Shown here: in pieces, positions 1 through 8,211 of the stretch
How positions within the stretch are numbered: the first letter of the stretch is position 1
Layout: each line of letters starts with the position of its first letter
NCBI RefSeq assembly: GCF_001500025.1
Contig: NZ_LQIW01000010.1
Location: 31,481 to 95,480 of the forward strand
DNA length: 64,000 nt
Direction: 5' to 3'
From: Mycobacterium sp. IS-1590
GTDB taxonomy: Bacteria > Actinomycetota > Actinomycetes > Mycobacteriales > Mycobacteriaceae
The notes under the pieces: generated by a model
The model's input: only the letters and a program-made list of their open reading frames with translations
Told to the model about the DNA's origin: nothing
The model's database searches: none
Translations under genes and position numbers: made by a program

Positions 1-776
1 TCGGCCAACCGTTCGCCGTCACCGATGCCCGACAGCATCAACAGCTGAGGGCTGTTGATCGCGCCGCCGCACAACACGACCTCGCGCCGGGCTCTGATGA
101 CCCGGCGGGTCCCGTTCTGCTCGATCTCGACGCCGACGGCGCGGCGGCCGTCGAACACCACGCTGGTCGCCAGCGCCTCCGTCTCGAGGGTGAGGTTTTC
201 GCGTTTGAGGGCGGGCTTGAGGTAGGCGTCGGCGGCGCTCCACCGCGCACCGCGGCGCTGGGTGACCAGCGTTTCGCAGAACCCTTCCGGCGCCGCCTGG
301 TTCGGCTTCTCGATGCGGTAGCCGCACTCCTCGGCGGCGGCGAGCCATTTGGCGGTGGCGCTGCGCGGGCTGCGCTGCTTGCTGATGGACAACGGGCCCG
401 CTTCGATGCGGCGCAGGTACGGCTCGAGGTGCGCGTAGTTCCACTGCTCGCCGGCCGCCTCGCCCCACTCGTCGTAGTCTGCGGCGAATCCACGTACCCA
501 CATCATCGCGTTCATCGACGACGACCCGCCAACCATCTTGCCTCGCGGCCAATAGATTTCGCGGCCGTCGAGCTCTTTCTGCGGTTCGGTCAGGTAGTCC
601 CAGTCCATCGGGCCGCGGAACAGTTTGACGAAGCCGGCGGGGATGCGGATGAACTTGTCCTTGTCGTGCGGCCCGGCTTCCAGCGCGACGACCCGGACGG
701 ACGGATCGTCGCTCAGTCGGGCGGCCACCACCGAACCGGCCGAGCCGGTTCCCACGACGATGTAATCGGCTTCCAT
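1..776 (-). CDS. GMC-family FAD oxidoreductase (Rv1279-like), 3' end cut by window edge
   Basis: About 258 codons of a glucose-methanol-choline family flavoprotein, which oxidises an alcohol (choline dehydrogenase-like) with FAD. The N-terminus carries the dinucleotide-binding motif VGTGSAGSVVAARL (residues 8-21), and further in the GMC signature PRGKMVGGSSSMNAMMWVRG and the segment GGAINSPQLLMLSGIG are visible. The catalytic C-terminal His/Asn region lies outside the window. The ATG at 774-776 is chosen because it gives the family N-terminus and lies 7 nt after a TAGACT -10 box. It follows the SbcC-like gene on the same strand after a 99-bp gap, as Rv1278-Rv1279 do in M. tuberculosis. The substrate cannot be told from sequence. 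Confidence 0.9.
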   Translation of the reverse strand, partial: MEADYIVVGTGSAGSVVAARLSDDPSVRVVALEAGPHDKDKFIRIPAGFVKLFRGPMDWDYLTEPQKELDGREIYWPRGKMVGGSSSMNAMMWVRGFAADYDEWGEAAGEQWNYAHLEPYLRRIEAGPLSISKQRSPRSATAKWLAAAEECGYRIEKPNQAAPEGFCETLVTQRRGARWSAADAYLKPALKRENLTLETEALATSVVFDGRRAVGVEIEQNGTRRVIRARREVVLCGGAINSPQLLMLSGIGDGERLA

Positions 777-783
777 CCGCCGG

Positions 784-789
784 AGTCTA
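784..789 (-). promoter_or_regulatory. -10 box (TAGACT) for the GMC oxidoreductase
   Basis: TAGACT lies 7 nt before the ATG at 776, so transcription would start at or next to the start codon (leaderless mRNA). No Shine-Dalgarno sequence is present. Confidence 0.5.
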
Positions 790-875
790 GATTTTGCGCG
801 GCGGACAAACGCGCAAGTGCGGGAAACCCGCCCGGAAGTTCGGCGTCGCCGGCCGGTCGCCGCGCAGGAACGCGG

Positions 876-3497
876 CTACGCCGTGAGCGCGATGTGCTGG
901 GCTACGTCGACGGCCGCGTACCGCTGTGGGCTGCACGTCAGCACGATCACCTGCCCGTCGCCGCCCACCGCGTTGAACACCGCACCCATCTTGACCAGCC
1001 GGTCGGGATCGGTGAATCCGAGCGCGTCGTCGATGACCACCGGAACGCTGTCCTCCTTGGCCACCAACGCCGCGCTGGCCAGTCGCGCCACGATGCCGAG
1101 TTGTTCCTTGGCCCCACCGGACAGCGATTCGTACGGCACGGTGCGCCCCGACACCGTGCGGGCGCAGATCCGCAGCGCGCTGTCCACCTCCACCTCGAAG
1201 CTTTCTCCGAACACCATGCGGCCCAACCGTTCCACTTCGGCGCGGAACGGTTCGACGTAACGCAGCCGGGTGGAGTCGCGGTGCCGTGCGATCACCGATC
1301 GCAAGAGCTCGGCGGCCCGCGCACGGCGCTGCACCCTCGAGTACTCGGCGAGGGCGTGCTCCCGCTCCGTTTCCGCCTCGTCGAGCGTGCCCTTGCGGCC
1401 TTCGGTGCCGTACACCGTCAACCGCGTCCTGACCTCCCGCAGCTCATCAGTCACCTGCTCCCGCTCTGCCGTCAGCCCGTCGGCCCGAAGCGTCGCCTCG
1501 TGTAGGGCCGCGGCCACGGCGTCGGGCGCCGCGCCGGTCAGTTCCGCGCTCAGCTCATCGACCAGGGCCGTGGCGCGCAGCGCGTCGTCGGCGTGTGCCT
1601 GGGCCTTGAGCGCCAGCTCGTCGTCGCCGATGGTGGCGCGCTGCCCTTCCAACCGTTCGCGGGCCAGCGCAAGCTCGGACTGCGCGCCGGCCAACTTCGC
1701 GCGCAGCTCGGTCAACCGGGTGTCGCACTCCCCCAGGCGCTTAGCGGCCTCCTCGGCGACCTTGCGCTGCTTCTCGCACTCGGCGATCGCCTGTTTCTGC
1801 GCGGCTGTCGCGGCGTCGAGCTCGCCACGAGCGGCGCAGGCGTCGACCTCGAACAGTTCGGCCACCTCTGGCTGCCGCGTCTTGAGCTCAGCCAGCCGCG
1901 CCCTGAGCCGGTCGGCCGACTCGTCGCCCGTCAGCGCCTCGACCCTCGCGCTCAGCCGGTCCGCCGTGGCAACCAGCTGCTGCCGCCGCTGATCGAGGAC
2001 ACGCGCCTCGGCGACATCGTGCACCCCGCACGCAGTCAGCGCCGACGCGAGCACATCGTGTGCCGCATCGAGTTTGGCTTGAGTGTCCGAGGCCGGCGCA
2101 CCGGGCACCAGCCGGGCGGTCAGCAGGTCGGGCACTTCGATGGCGGTCTCCGCGCTGATGCCGGCCGTCCACGCCTCACCCGCGCACAACGAGACCGTCT
2201 CGCCCCCGACGCGGAGCTCGACGGCGGCCGTCGCGACCAACTCGATGTGCGCCGAGACCAACTCCACCTGTGTGGTCACGGCGTCGACCGTCGCCTTGGC
2301 CGACTCGATGGCCCGCATCCTCTCGCCGGTCAACCGGATCTCGGCGAGTTCGTTGTGCACGCGTTCGAGGTCACGCTGCGCGGTCTCGACCTTCGACAGT
2401 TGCGCCGCGATACGGTCGGCCTCGTCGCGATCGGCAAGCCGTTGAACGGTACTCCGCGCGGCTTCGACTCGAGCTTGGGTGTTCTCCAACGCTTTTCGCG
2501 CCTGCTCGGCTGCTGCCTCGGCGAGTTCGGCCACCTCGGCCGCCGTGGACCGGTTCTCGCCCGCCTCGGCCGCGGCAGTGTCGAGGTCGGCGATCGTGGC
2601 GGCCCGCTGCTCGATGTCGGCACGCAGGCGCCGCCGCTCTTCGACCGCGGCGCGTGAGCTGTCGTGGTTGGTCTGGGCCACCGCGAGAACCAGCTCCGCT
2701 TCCTTGAGCTGCGCCCTCAACGCGGCCACCTCGTCCGCGGCCTTCTGAGCGACGGCGACCCGCTGCGCCGCATCGGTGCACTGTGCGGTCAGCCGGGCCA
2801 GTTCATCGGTGAGGGTGGCGTGCCTGCGGACCGCGTCGTCGACCTGCGCGACGGCGGAAGCCGCCTCGGCCAACGCCTCGTCGGCCGCGCGTAACCGGTT
2901 GGTGGCAGCGGCCCATTCACCTGTGGGCCTGCCGGTGCGGGTGAAGTAACGCAGGTATTCGGCTTCGACCCGGTCGACCAGCAGCGGTTCTGCATCCGAA
3001 AGCTGCACGGCCTCACCGGCAGCGACGTCGAGCGCGCGTGACAGTGCGTCGCATCCGGACAGGTCCACCGCCGCCGTCGACCCGGACTGCAACACCCGCT
3101 GCGCCTGCCACAGGCAGGTGTCGACGGTCTCGTCGAGCATGGCCCGAACGCGGTCGTGCGCCTCGTCGCCGGTGAGCTGTTCGCGCCGCGGCTCCACAAT
3201 CGTCAATTCGGTCTCGAAGCGCTTGTGGAAGCGCTTGCGGTACACGAATCGATATGGGCCGGTGGAGATCTCGGCCTCGACCTCGGCGCCGACGTCGGCG
3301 TGCGTCGGCTTGACCTCCTTGACCTCTTTCTTGGCCGACCGGTCCTTGGCCTCGATCAACAGGTCCAGCGCCTCGATCATCGACGACTTGCCGATCTCGT
3401 TCGCGCCGCTGACGATCACCACGCCGTGGTCTGGGAATTCGATCTCGCGACGGGTGATGCCGCGGTAGTTGGCGAGAACCAACCGATGCAGTTTCAC
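876..3497 (-). CDS. SbcC/Rad50-like coiled-coil ATPase (Rv1278-like)
   Basis: 873 aa. An SMC/Rad50-type AAA protein expected to work on DNA ends with the metallophosphoesterase encoded just upstream. The Walker A motif GANEIGKSS is at residues 31-39. A long Ala/Glu/Arg-rich coiled coil fills the middle (about 170-720). The ABC signature SLSGGAKEQLGIVARLA starts at 791 and Walker B VPVVIDDAL is near 818-826, with Asp where Rad50 proteins usually have the catalytic Glu. The start is GTG at 3497, overlapping the TGA of the upstream gene as GTGA. An upstream in-frame extension exists but encodes only an Arg-rich run inside the upstream gene. Length matches Rv1278 (about 875 aa). The DNA-repair role is inferred from family and pairing. 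Confidence 0.88.
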   Translation of the reverse strand: MKLHRLVLANYRGITRREIEFPDHGVVIVSGANEIGKSSMIEALDLLIEAKDRSAKKEVKEVKPTHADVGAEVEAEISTGPYRFVYRKRFHKRFETELTIVEPRREQLTGDEAHDRVRAMLDETVDTCLWQAQRVLQSGSTAAVDLSGCDALSRALDVAAGEAVQLSDAEPLLVDRVEAEYLRYFTRTGRPTGEWAAATNRLRAADEALAEAASAVAQVDDAVRRHATLTDELARLTAQCTDAAQRVAVAQKAADEVAALRAQLKEAELVLAVAQTNHDSSRAAVEERRRLRADIEQRAATIADLDTAAAEAGENRSTAAEVAELAEAAAEQARKALENTQARVEAARSTVQRLADRDEADRIAAQLSKVETAQRDLERVHNELAEIRLTGERMRAIESAKATVDAVTTQVELVSAHIELVATAAVELRVGGETVSLCAGEAWTAGISAETAIEVPDLLTARLVPGAPASDTQAKLDAAHDVLASALTACGVHDVAEARVLDQRRQQLVATADRLSARVEALTGDESADRLRARLAELKTRQPEVAELFEVDACAARGELDAATAAQKQAIAECEKQRKVAEEAAKRLGECDTRLTELRAKLAGAQSELALARERLEGQRATIGDDELALKAQAHADDALRATALVDELSAELTGAAPDAVAAALHEATLRADGLTAEREQVTDELREVRTRLTVYGTEGRKGTLDEAETEREHALAEYSRVQRRARAAELLRSVIARHRDSTRLRYVEPFRAEVERLGRMVFGESFEVEVDSALRICARTVSGRTVPYESLSGGAKEQLGIVARLASAALVAKEDSVPVVIDDALGFTDPDRLVKMGAVFNAVGGDGQVIVLTCSPQRYAAVDVAQHIALTA

Positions 3498-4642
3498 GCC
3501 ACACCCCGATCCGACAGCCGCAGAAGCAGCGCCAGGGCGGCCCTGGCGTCGTCGGCGGCCTCGCCGTCCGACCGCGCGGTCGCGACCAACTCGTCGACGG
3601 CGGATGCGGCGAAACCGCCGATACCGAGGTCGTCGAACTCGCCGTCGGCGGGAGTGACCGCGATGTCGCTCTGTTTCTCGTCCACCCTCAGCGCGGCGAA
3701 GAGCCGCGCGAACTTGTCCAGGCACGCGTCGAGCGCGGCCTTGTCGGTGACCGTCAGCGATCCGGTCAACACGAGACGGACCACGGTACGTTCCTTGTCC
3801 GGCAACAGATCCAGGTTGATGTCCAGGTCGGCGACGTCGCGGTCGCTGTCCACCCCGCGGCGCAGCGTGACGAACCGCCAGCGGCCCACCTTCCGCGGTT
3901 CGACGCGCACCGGATGCCCCGGGTCGTCCTCGTCGATGTCGACGATCAGCACATGCCCCGGGTCCGCCTCGATGTCGTCGTAGTTGGTGACCTCCGGCGA
4001 CCCGGAGTACCAGATCCGCCCGGTGGACCCCACCTGCATACGAGAGTGCTTGTCACCCAACGCCACATAGTGCACCGCGCCCCGGTTGACGGCCGCCTCC
4101 AGCGCCTCCAGCCGGATGAGCGACGGCCGGTCCTTGTCCGGCACGAAGATGTCCACACCACCGTGGCCCACGACCACCCGCGTCACGCCGTCGGCGCAAA
4201 GACCCTCGAGCACGCCCGCCACGGGGTCCGACAACGGCGCCTTCGAGGTCCACGGCGCGGCGACCAGTTCGAGCCCGCGCCGCACCTCGTGCACACCCGC
4301 ACGGTCCAGCACCGACACGTTGTCCGGGCACTCGGCGACGAACAACGGGCTGGTGTAGACCGACGAGGCGTCGAGCGGATCGTGGTTGCCCGGCAGTAGG
4401 TAGACGGGGACACCGACGGCGCGCATGGCCTCGAGCGACAGGCTGACGTCACGCGGCGCCAGTTGGTTGTGCTCGAAGACGTCGCCGGCGACGACAACGA
4501 ACTCCGCGCCCGCGTCGGCGGCCACCCGCCCCAGCTCGGCCACCGCGTCGCGGCGCGCTGCCGAATAACGGGGCTGCGCCTCACCATTGAGGAAGTACCG
4601 CGTCATGCCGAGCTGCCAGTCCGCGGTGTGCACGAATCGCAT
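3494..4642 (-). CDS. SbcD-like metallophosphoesterase / DNA repair exonuclease (Rv1277-like)
   Basis: 382 aa. A calcineurin-type phosphoesterase of the SbcD/Mre11 group, predicted nuclease partner of the downstream SbcC-like ATPase. Visible metal-site motifs are HTADWQLG (D8), AGDVFEHN (D54), PGNHD (N86/H87), VVGHGGVD and ALGDKHSRMQ. In the first motif the usual D-x-H is D-x-Q (Q10), so one metal ligand differs from E. coli SbcD. The ATG at 4642 is preceded by a G-rich ribosome site (GGGGAAGGGGG); a longer in-frame start would add 49 residues with no family similarity. It overlaps the next gene by 4 nt, so the two are translationally coupled. Confidence 0.88.
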   Translation of the reverse strand: MRFVHTADWQLGMTRYFLNGEAQPRYSAARRDAVAELGRVAADAGAEFVVVAGDVFEHNQLAPRDVSLSLEAMRAVGVPVYLLPGNHDPLDASSVYTSPLFVAECPDNVSVLDRAGVHEVRRGLELVAAPWTSKAPLSDPVAGVLEGLCADGVTRVVVGHGGVDIFVPDKDRPSLIRLEALEAAVNRGAVHYVALGDKHSRMQVGSTGRIWYSGSPEVTNYDDIEADPGHVLIVDIDEDDPGHPVRVEPRKVGRWRFVTLRRGVDSDRDVADLDINLDLLPDKERTVVRLVLTGSLTVTDKAALDACLDKFARLFAALRVDEKQSDIAVTPADGEFDDLGIGGFAASAVDELVATARSDGEAADDARAALALLLRLSDRGVA

Positions 4643-4732
4643 CTCAGCGCCCCCTTCCCCTGGTGTGTTTGTCGGGCACCGCGAGTGTAGGGCGGCACGC
4701 CGACAAGTCCCGGGAGGTGCGACGGCATGCCT

Positions 4733-4738
4733 TACCGT
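4733..4738 (+). promoter_or_regulatory. -10 box (TACCGT) for the SixA-type phosphatase
   Basis: TACCGT lies 7 nt before the GTG at 4746, consistent with a leaderless transcript and supporting this start over longer in-frame options. Confidence 0.5.
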
Positions 4739-4745
4739 TGGTCCG

Positions 4746-5264
4746 GTGACCGACCGGTACCGCACGCTGTTGTTGCTCCGGCACGCCAAGTCGGACTACC
4801 CGCCGGGGGTCGACGACCACGACCGTCCACTGGCGCCCAGGGGCGTGCGCGAGGCCGGGTTGGCCGGCGACTGGCTGCGTGCCCACGCGCCCGCCGTCGA
4901 CGCCGTGCTGTGTTCCACCGCCACCCGCACCCGCGAGACGCTGGCCCGCACCCGCATCGCCGCGCCCGTCCAGTACCGCGACCGCCTCTATGACGCGACT
5001 CCGGGAACGGTGATCGACGAGATCAACCGTGTGCAGTCACACTTCGACTTCGAGGTCCGCACCCTGCTGGTGATCGGCCACGAACCGGCGATGTCGGGTG
5101 TCGCGCTCGGCCTGGCCACCGCCGACGGCACCAACCCCGCTGCAGCCGAACAGATCTCGCTGAAGTTTCCGACATCGTCCATCGCGGTGCTGCGGACGCG
5201 GCAAACGTGGGCCGACTTGGCGCTCGACGGCGCCGCGCTGATCACCTTCCACGTCGCGCGCTAG
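4746..5264 (+). CDS. SixA-type histidine phosphatase (Rv1276c-like)
   Basis: 172 aa. A short histidine-phosphatase superfamily protein. The RHG-like motif LLLRHAKSDYP holds the phospho-accepting His13, CSTATRTRETL holds the second Arg, and VIGHEPAMSGVAL holds the second catalytic His. SixA removes phosphate from phosphohistidine in phosphorelay proteins; here the substrate is unknown. GTG at 4746 is used because it sits just behind a -10 box and puts the RHA motif at the usual distance from the N-terminus. It is divergent from the SbcD-like gene (103-bp shared promoter region) and convergent with lprC (12-bp gap). Confidence 0.88.
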   Translation: MTDRYRTLLLLRHAKSDYPPGVDDHDRPLAPRGVREAGLAGDWLRAHAPAVDAVLCSTATRTRETLARTRIAAPVQYRDRLYDATPGTVIDEINRVQSHFDFEVRTLLVIGHEPAMSGVALGLATADGTNPAAAEQISLKFPTSSIAVLRTRQTWADLALDGAALITFHVAR

Positions 5265-5276
5265 CGGCGTGTGTGG

Positions 5277-5834
5277 TCAGGCGCGGGTCGCCAGCGTCAG
5301 CTCCATCAACTTGATCGCCATTCCGCAGGCGTCCATCCCCGGCGACTGGGGGTTGACCCACCAGCCGACGACACCGGCCGCGTCGCTGGCCACACCGCAC
5401 GCCCCGTTCGGATCGTTCGGCCGCATCACGATGGACTGGATCCCGGCGACCCTGCGGTCCTCGATCCGATAGTCCAACCGCTGGGCCACCTCGCGCTCGT
5501 GGTCCAGATCGCCCTGTTCGAACCAGAACCTGGTGATGTCGATGAGGCCGCCCGGGTTGGCCGCCTGCCAGCGGCACACGGCACCGACGAACGTGCTCTG
5601 GATGTCGAGAGGGTCGGCGCCCACGGTCTCGGCGAGGATGTCCTCGGTCAGCACCTCGCACTCCTTGAGCAGGTTCGGGTACTGCCGCTCGGAGTCTTCG
5701 TTGCGCGGTCCCCCACCGGACCCCGACTTGGCCGCCGTGCCTTCGACCGTCTGGGTGCAACCGGTGAGCACGGACAACGAAGCGAGCACGGCGAAGGCGC
5801 CCGCGATCAGCCGACGAGCGGACGCGGTTCTCAT
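5277..5834 (-). CDS. lprC: lipoprotein LprC (DUF3558-type)
   Basis: 185 aa lipoprotein. The N-terminus has basic residues, a hydrophobic stretch and the lipobox L-T-G-C near residue 26, so the mature protein should be lipid-anchored outside the membrane. Four or more Cys in the mature part may form disulfides. Function unknown. Its ATG overlaps the TGA of lprB as ATGA (5831-5834), so the two lipoproteins are translated as a unit in the order lprB-lprC, as Rv1274-Rv1275 in M. tuberculosis. It is convergent with the SixA-type gene. Confidence 0.85.
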   Translation of the reverse strand: MRTASARRLIAGAFAVLASLSVLTGCTQTVEGTAAKSGSGGGPRNEDSERQYPNLLKECEVLTEDILAETVGADPLDIQSTFVGAVCRWQAANPGGLIDITRFWFEQGDLDHEREVAQRLDYRIEDRRVAGIQSIVMRPNDPNGACGVASDAAGVVGWWVNPQSPGMDACGMAIKLMELTLATRA

Positions 5835-6385
5835 TCGGAGTTCACAATCGATTGACGGGTCAGTTCCTTGGCCACCTCGCACGGATCCGGGAACGGCTTG
5901 CTGGCGTAGCTGACCGACCACTCGATGAAGTCATCGTCGAACTGGATGCCGATCTCGCAGAGGTTGACGCCGTTGATCGGGTCCTCGCTGTACCCGATGA
6001 ACCCGTCGTGGCCTTCGATGCTGATGTCTTCGACGGCGGTGCGGGACAGTTCCATGGTCTTGCGCTCACGCCCGATGGGGCTGCCGCGGAACCAGGTGAA
6101 CGAGAAATGCGGGCCGAGGATACTGCCGCCGGCCAGCCACTGGCACCCGACGGAGGTCTTGGCGGTGTTGATCAGCCCCGGAATTCGGGTCTGCTTGATG
6201 ACTTCCTGGTCACTGATACCGCCGCACTCGGGAAAGAACGGGCCGTGCGAGACGTTCTCGGTGGGAGTCGAGGTGTCCTCGGGCACCTGCGGGCCCGCGG
6301 GTTCGGAATCCGAGCATGCGGACAGCGGGATGACCACGGCGGCCGCGAGGGCCAGGCAGCGGATCACGCGCGTGCTGTGAGTCAC
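5831..6385 (-). CDS. lprB: lipoprotein LprB (DUF3558-type)
   Basis: 184 aa lipoprotein, close to the 185 aa of M. tuberculosis LprB. The signal sequence ends in the lipobox L-S-A-C. The mature part resembles LprC in layout (F-x-W-F segment, paired Cys), suggesting an old duplication. GTG at 6385 is preferred: a TACAGT -10 box lies 7 nt upstream, and the alternative in-frame GTG at 6394 would fall inside that box. It is divergent from the ABC exporter operon, a conserved arrangement. Function unknown. Confidence 0.83.
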   Translation of the reverse strand: MTHSTRVIRCLALAAAVVIPLSACSDSEPAGPQVPEDTSTPTENVSHGPFFPECGGISDQEVIKQTRIPGLINTAKTSVGCQWLAGGSILGPHFSFTWFRGSPIGRERKTMELSRTAVEDISIEGHDGFIGYSEDPINGVNLCEIGIQFDDDFIEWSVSYASKPFPDPCEVAKELTRQSIVNSE

Positions 6386-6392
6386 GCCATGC

Positions 6393-6398
6393 ACTGTA
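6393..6398 (-). promoter_or_regulatory. -10 box (TACAGT) for lprB-lprC
   Basis: TACAGT ends 7 nt before the lprB GTG at 6385, giving a leaderless start. Confidence 0.5.
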
Positions 6399-6471
6399 GC
6401 GGCAGCTTGTGAGGTCAACCACCGACATGCCGGTTGACCTGCCCATATATCGGATGTGCGACAGTATCGGG

Positions 6472-8211
6472 ATGTTATGGGCGCTGCTGCGACAGTACGC
6501 GCGGCCATATCGGGCGTTGCTCGCCACCGTCGCCACCCTGCAGTTGGTCAGCACGCTCGCCTCGTTGTACCTGCCGACGGTGAACGCGGCGATCATCGAC
6601 GACGGCGTCGCGGTCGGGAACCTGCGCCGCATCGTCGAACTGGGCGGTGTGATGCTGGCGGTCACCGCGCTGCAGGTGGTCTGCGCGGTGGGGGCGGTGT
6701 ACTTCGGGTCGCGGGCGGGCATGGGCGTCGGCCGCGATCTGCGCGCGGCGATGTTCAACCATGTGACCGGGTTCTCCGCCGAGGACGCGGCACGGTTCGG
6801 TGCTCCCTCGCTGCTGACCCGCACCACCAACGACGTTCAGCAGATCCAACTGCTGGTCCAGCTGACCTGCACCATGCTGGTCACCGCGCCGATCATGTCG
6901 ATCGGCGGAATCTTCATGGCGCTGCATCAGGACGCCGGGTTGTCCTGGCTGCTGCTGGTGAGCGTGCCGATCCTGGCCCTGACCAACTACTGGATCGTGC
7001 GTCACCTGCTCCCGATCTTCCGGCGCATGCAGCGACTGGTCGACGGCATCAACCGCGTGATGCGCGACCAACTCGCGGGCCTGCGCGTGATCCGCGCGTT
7101 CGCCCGGGAACCGTTCGAACGCAACCGGTTCGCCGAAGCCAACCAGTCGCTGGCCGACACCGCGCTCGAAGCCGGACGGTGGCAGGCGCTGATGTTGCCC
7201 ACCACGACGCTGGTGATCAACGTCTCGAGCGTCGCGTTGATCTGGTTCGGCGGGTTGCGGATCGACGCCGGACAGATGCAGGTGGGCTCGTTGATCGCGT
7301 TCCTGGCCTACTTCATGCAGATACTGATGGCGGTCCTGCTGGCCACGTTCATCCTCGTCATCATCCCGCGGGCGTCGGTGTGCGCCGAGCGGATCTCGGA
7401 GGTGCTGTCCGTCGCGCCGCAGATCGTCAGCCCAGAACACCCGGTGCGGCCGTCGAGAATCCGCGGTGAGGTCCGGTTGGACGCCGCGACGTTCTGCTAC
7501 CCCGGCGCTGAACGACCTGTGCTGCAGGATATTTCGTTGACGGCACGACCGGGTACGACGACGGCGGTGGTCGGCTCCACCGGGTCGGGTAAGTCGACGC
7601 TGGTGTCGCTGATCTGCCGGATGTACGACCCGACGAGCGGTTCGGTGTATCTCGACGGCGTCGACGTGCGCGACTACGACCCCGAACAGCTGTGGTCGGT
7701 GCTCGGGCTGGTGCCGCAGCGCGGATACCTGTTCTCGGGCACCGTCGCCGACAATCTGCAGTACGGCAACGCGGACGCCACCGACGACGAGATGTGGGAC
7801 GCGCTGCGGGTGGCCGCGGCCGACGATTTCGTGCGCGCGCACCCCGACGGCCTGGCGATGAGAGTCGCGCAGGGCGGGGCGAATTTCTCGGGTGGACAGC
7901 GGCAGCGGTTGGCGATCGCCCGAGCGGTGATCCGCCGGCCCGCCGTGTATCTGTTCGACGACGCGTTCTCCGCACTCGACGTGCATACCGACGCCCGCGT
8001 GCGCTCGGCGCTGCGCGAGGTGTCCGCGGAAGCGACCGTCATCGTTGTCGCTCAGCGCATCTCGACGGTGAGCCAGGCAGATCAGATCGTGGTCATCGAC
8101 GACGGCCGGATCGTCGGCATCGGCACCCACGAAGCCCTGCTGACGGACTGCCCGCAGTATGCCGAATTCGCCGACTCCCAGTCGCTCGCCATCGTCGGGG
8201 ACGCCCAGTGA
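6472..8211 (+). CDS. ABC exporter half-transporter with degenerate ATP site (Rv1273c-like)
   Basis: 579 aa membrane protein with an N-terminal six-helix transmembrane domain and a C-terminal ATPase domain, partner of the next gene in a heterodimeric exporter. Walker A is [12 protein letters not shown], the Q-loop is [11 protein letters not shown] and the signature FSGGQRQR is canonical. The Walker B is [11 protein letters not shown], with Asp in place of the catalytic Glu, and the H-loop reads VAQRIST with Gln instead of His. These are the usual marks of the non-hydrolytic site of heterodimeric exporters. ATG 6472 gives the N-terminus expected for Rv1273c (582 aa); GACAGT 6 nt upstream is a -10-like box. 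Substrate unknown. Confidence 0.9.
   Translation: MLWALLRQYARPYRALLATVATLQLVSTLASLYLPTVNAAIIDDGVAVGNLRRIVELGGVMLAVTALQVVCAVGAVYFGSRAGMGVGRDLRAAMFNHVTGFSAEDAARFGAPSLLTRTTNDVQQIQLLVQLTCTMLVTAPIMSIGGIFMALHQDAGLSWLLLVSVPILALTNYWIVRHLLPIFRRMQRLVDGINRVMRDQLAGLRVIRAFAREPFERNRFAEANQSLADTALEAGRWQALMLPTTTLVINVSSVALIWFGGLRIDAGQMQVGSLIAFLAYFMQILMAVLLATFILVIIPRASVCAERISEVLSVAPQIVSPEHPVRPSRIRGEVRLDAATFCYPGAERPVLQDISLTARPGTTTAVVGSTGSGKSTLVSLICRMYDPTSGSVYLDGVDVRDYDPEQLWSVLGLVPQRGYLFSGTVADNLQYGNADATDDEMWDALRVAAADDFVRAHPDGLAMRVAQGGANFSGGQRQRLAIARAVIRRPAVYLFDDAFSALDVHTDARVRSALREVSAEATVIVVAQRISTVSQADQIVVIDDGRIVGIGTHEALLTDCPQYAEFADSQSLAIVGDAQ

Noticed and set aside
3498..3725. N-terminal extension of the SbcC-like protein upstream of GTG 3497
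   Set aside because: It overlaps the SbcD-like gene and is an Arg-rich shadow; the ATPase fold begins right at the GTG.
6475..8130. 551-codon frame opposite the first ABC exporter gene
   Set aside because: Arg/His/Asp-rich shadow of a gene with complete ABC motifs.
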